Origin: Actinomycetota bacterium
GTDB lineage: Bacteria > Actinomycetota > AC-67
NCBI GenBank assembly: GCA_020201525.1
Contig: JAIVGO010000009.1
Span: 1 to 32,718, forward strand
Reading direction: 5' to 3'
Length of the DNA stretch: 32,718 nucleotides
The stretch's first letter is position 1. Each line of letters opens with the position of its first letter. This document shows, in pieces, positions 32,198-32,718 of the stretch. The notes beneath the pieces were generated by a model that saw only the letters and a program-made list of their open reading frames with translations, was not told where the DNA came from and made no database searches. The translations under genes and the position numbers were made by a program.

Positions 32198-32718
32198 GTG
32201 GCAGCGAGAGGACACGAGGAGCGGCGGCTCGTCACCTCCCTCTTCATCGACGTCGTGGGCTCGACCGAGCTCACGGTCACGCTCGGCCCGGAGCGCCTGA
32301 AGGCCGCGCTCGACGGCGCCTTCGGCGAGCTCCGCGGCATCATCGAGCGCGAGGGCGGGACGGTCGAGAAGTACATCGGCGACGCGATCTACGCCCTGTT
32401 CGGCGCTCCGCTCGCGCACCCCGACGATCCCGAGCGCGCCCTCCGCGCGGCCGCCGGCGCGCGGGCCTGGGCCGCCGCGCGGGCGGGCGCGGAGATCCCG
32501 TTCGGCGTGCGGGTCGGTCTGGAGACCGGCGAGGCGATCGTCGACCTGGCGGCGGCCGCGGACACGAAGCAGCAGATGAGCGTCGGTGCGGTGGTGAACA
32601 CGGCGGCGCGGCTCCAGCAGCGGGCCGAGCCGGGGCAGGTCCTCGTCGGTCCGGTCGCGCACGACGCGACGGCGGAGATCGCGACGTTCACCTCGCTCGG
32701 CACGGCGGACCTCAAGGG
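32198..32718 (+). CDS. Class III adenylate/guanylate cyclase domain protein, N-terminal part
   Basis: The 173 residues in the window form a nearly complete class III cyclase homology domain; the gene runs off the window. Visible motifs are the first metal Asp in VTSLFIDVVGSTEL, VEKYIGDAIYALFGAPLAHP with the second metal Asp, PFGVRVGLETGEAIV, and VVNTAARLQQRAEPGQVLVG with the transition-state Asn and Arg. The base-recognition position, usually GD before VVN, is GA here, so substrate preference is unclear. It would make cAMP or cGMP. Such proteins often continue with an AAA-type ATPase and TPRs, not seen here. The GTG start fits a leaderless mRNA (TAGCAT box 7 bases upstream). Confidence 0.88.
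   Translation, partial: MAARGHEERRLVTSLFIDVVGSTELTVTLGPERLKAALDGAFGELRGIIEREGGTVEKYIGDAIYALFGAPLAHPDDPERALRAAAGARAWAAARAGAEIPFGVRVGLETGEAIVDLAAAADTKQQMSVGAVVNTAARLQQRAEPGQVLVGPVAHDATAEIATFTSLGTADLK

Noticed and set aside
1..32718. CRISPR arrays, tRNA or rRNA genes, transposases
   Set aside because: No regularly spaced repeats, cloverleaf sequences, rRNA signatures or transposase motifs were seen on either strand by eye.

Overview
The window is a high-GC bacterial chromosome segment. Most protein-coding stretches look close to 70% G+C by eye. Genes are tightly packed, with many GTGA, ATGA or TTGA start-stop overlaps and frequent GTG starts. Several genes lack a Shine-Dalgarno sequence but have a TANNNT -10-like box 5-10 bases before the start codon, which suggests leaderless transcripts. 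The Tad/Flp pilus genes come without a secretin and the solute-binding protein is a lipoprotein, which fits a monoderm such as Chloroflexota or Actinomycetota. This placement is inference; there is no rRNA, tRNA or marker gene here to settle it.

Region 1 (1-6211) holds metabolic genes: the start of an M16 peptidase, a diverged HemB-like protein, a secreted C39-like peptidase, then a leftward group Nudix hydrolase > D-2-hydroxyacid dehydrogenase > class I aminotransferase, and a rightward pair DUF554 > threonine aldolase. The C39 gene and the aminotransferase meet tail to tail at about 1861-1879 and both lose their normal C-terminus there, exactly at an inverted repeat. This is a real rearrangement or an assembly chimera.

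Region 2 (6212-9978) is a leftward dipeptide/oligopeptide ABC importer: binding lipoprotein, then two permeases, with a strong hairpin between them. No ATPase gene is present. Region 3 (10212-14596) is a rightward set of four TadE/TadG-like membrane-anchored proteins with class III prepilin-type N-termini.

Region 4 (14600-21660) looks like an acquired island with locally lower G+C. It carries a 1702-residue secreted RHS/YD-repeat protein with a seven-bladed propeller at the front and a variable 170-residue tip. A translationally coupled two-TM protein follows, then a broken orphan fragment with an HEFGH motif, then a second, related two-TM protein. This has the layout of a polymorphic-toxin locus (toxin, immunity, orphan tip, orphan immunity) and is the strongest candidate for an undescribed system here.

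Region 5 (21665-25496) holds a DUF885 metallopeptidase, a YkgJ-type cysteine cluster protein, a frameshifted DinB-like gene, and a leftward operon tatA (with a fused zinc ribbon) > mobB > mobA. Region 6 (25558-32097) is a ten-gene leftward Tad operon: Flp pilin, TadE, TadE/G-like, unknown secreted protein, CpaB, unknown, CpaE/TadZ, TadA, TadB, TadC. A divergently transcribed class III nucleotidyl cyclase begins at 32198 and runs off the window.
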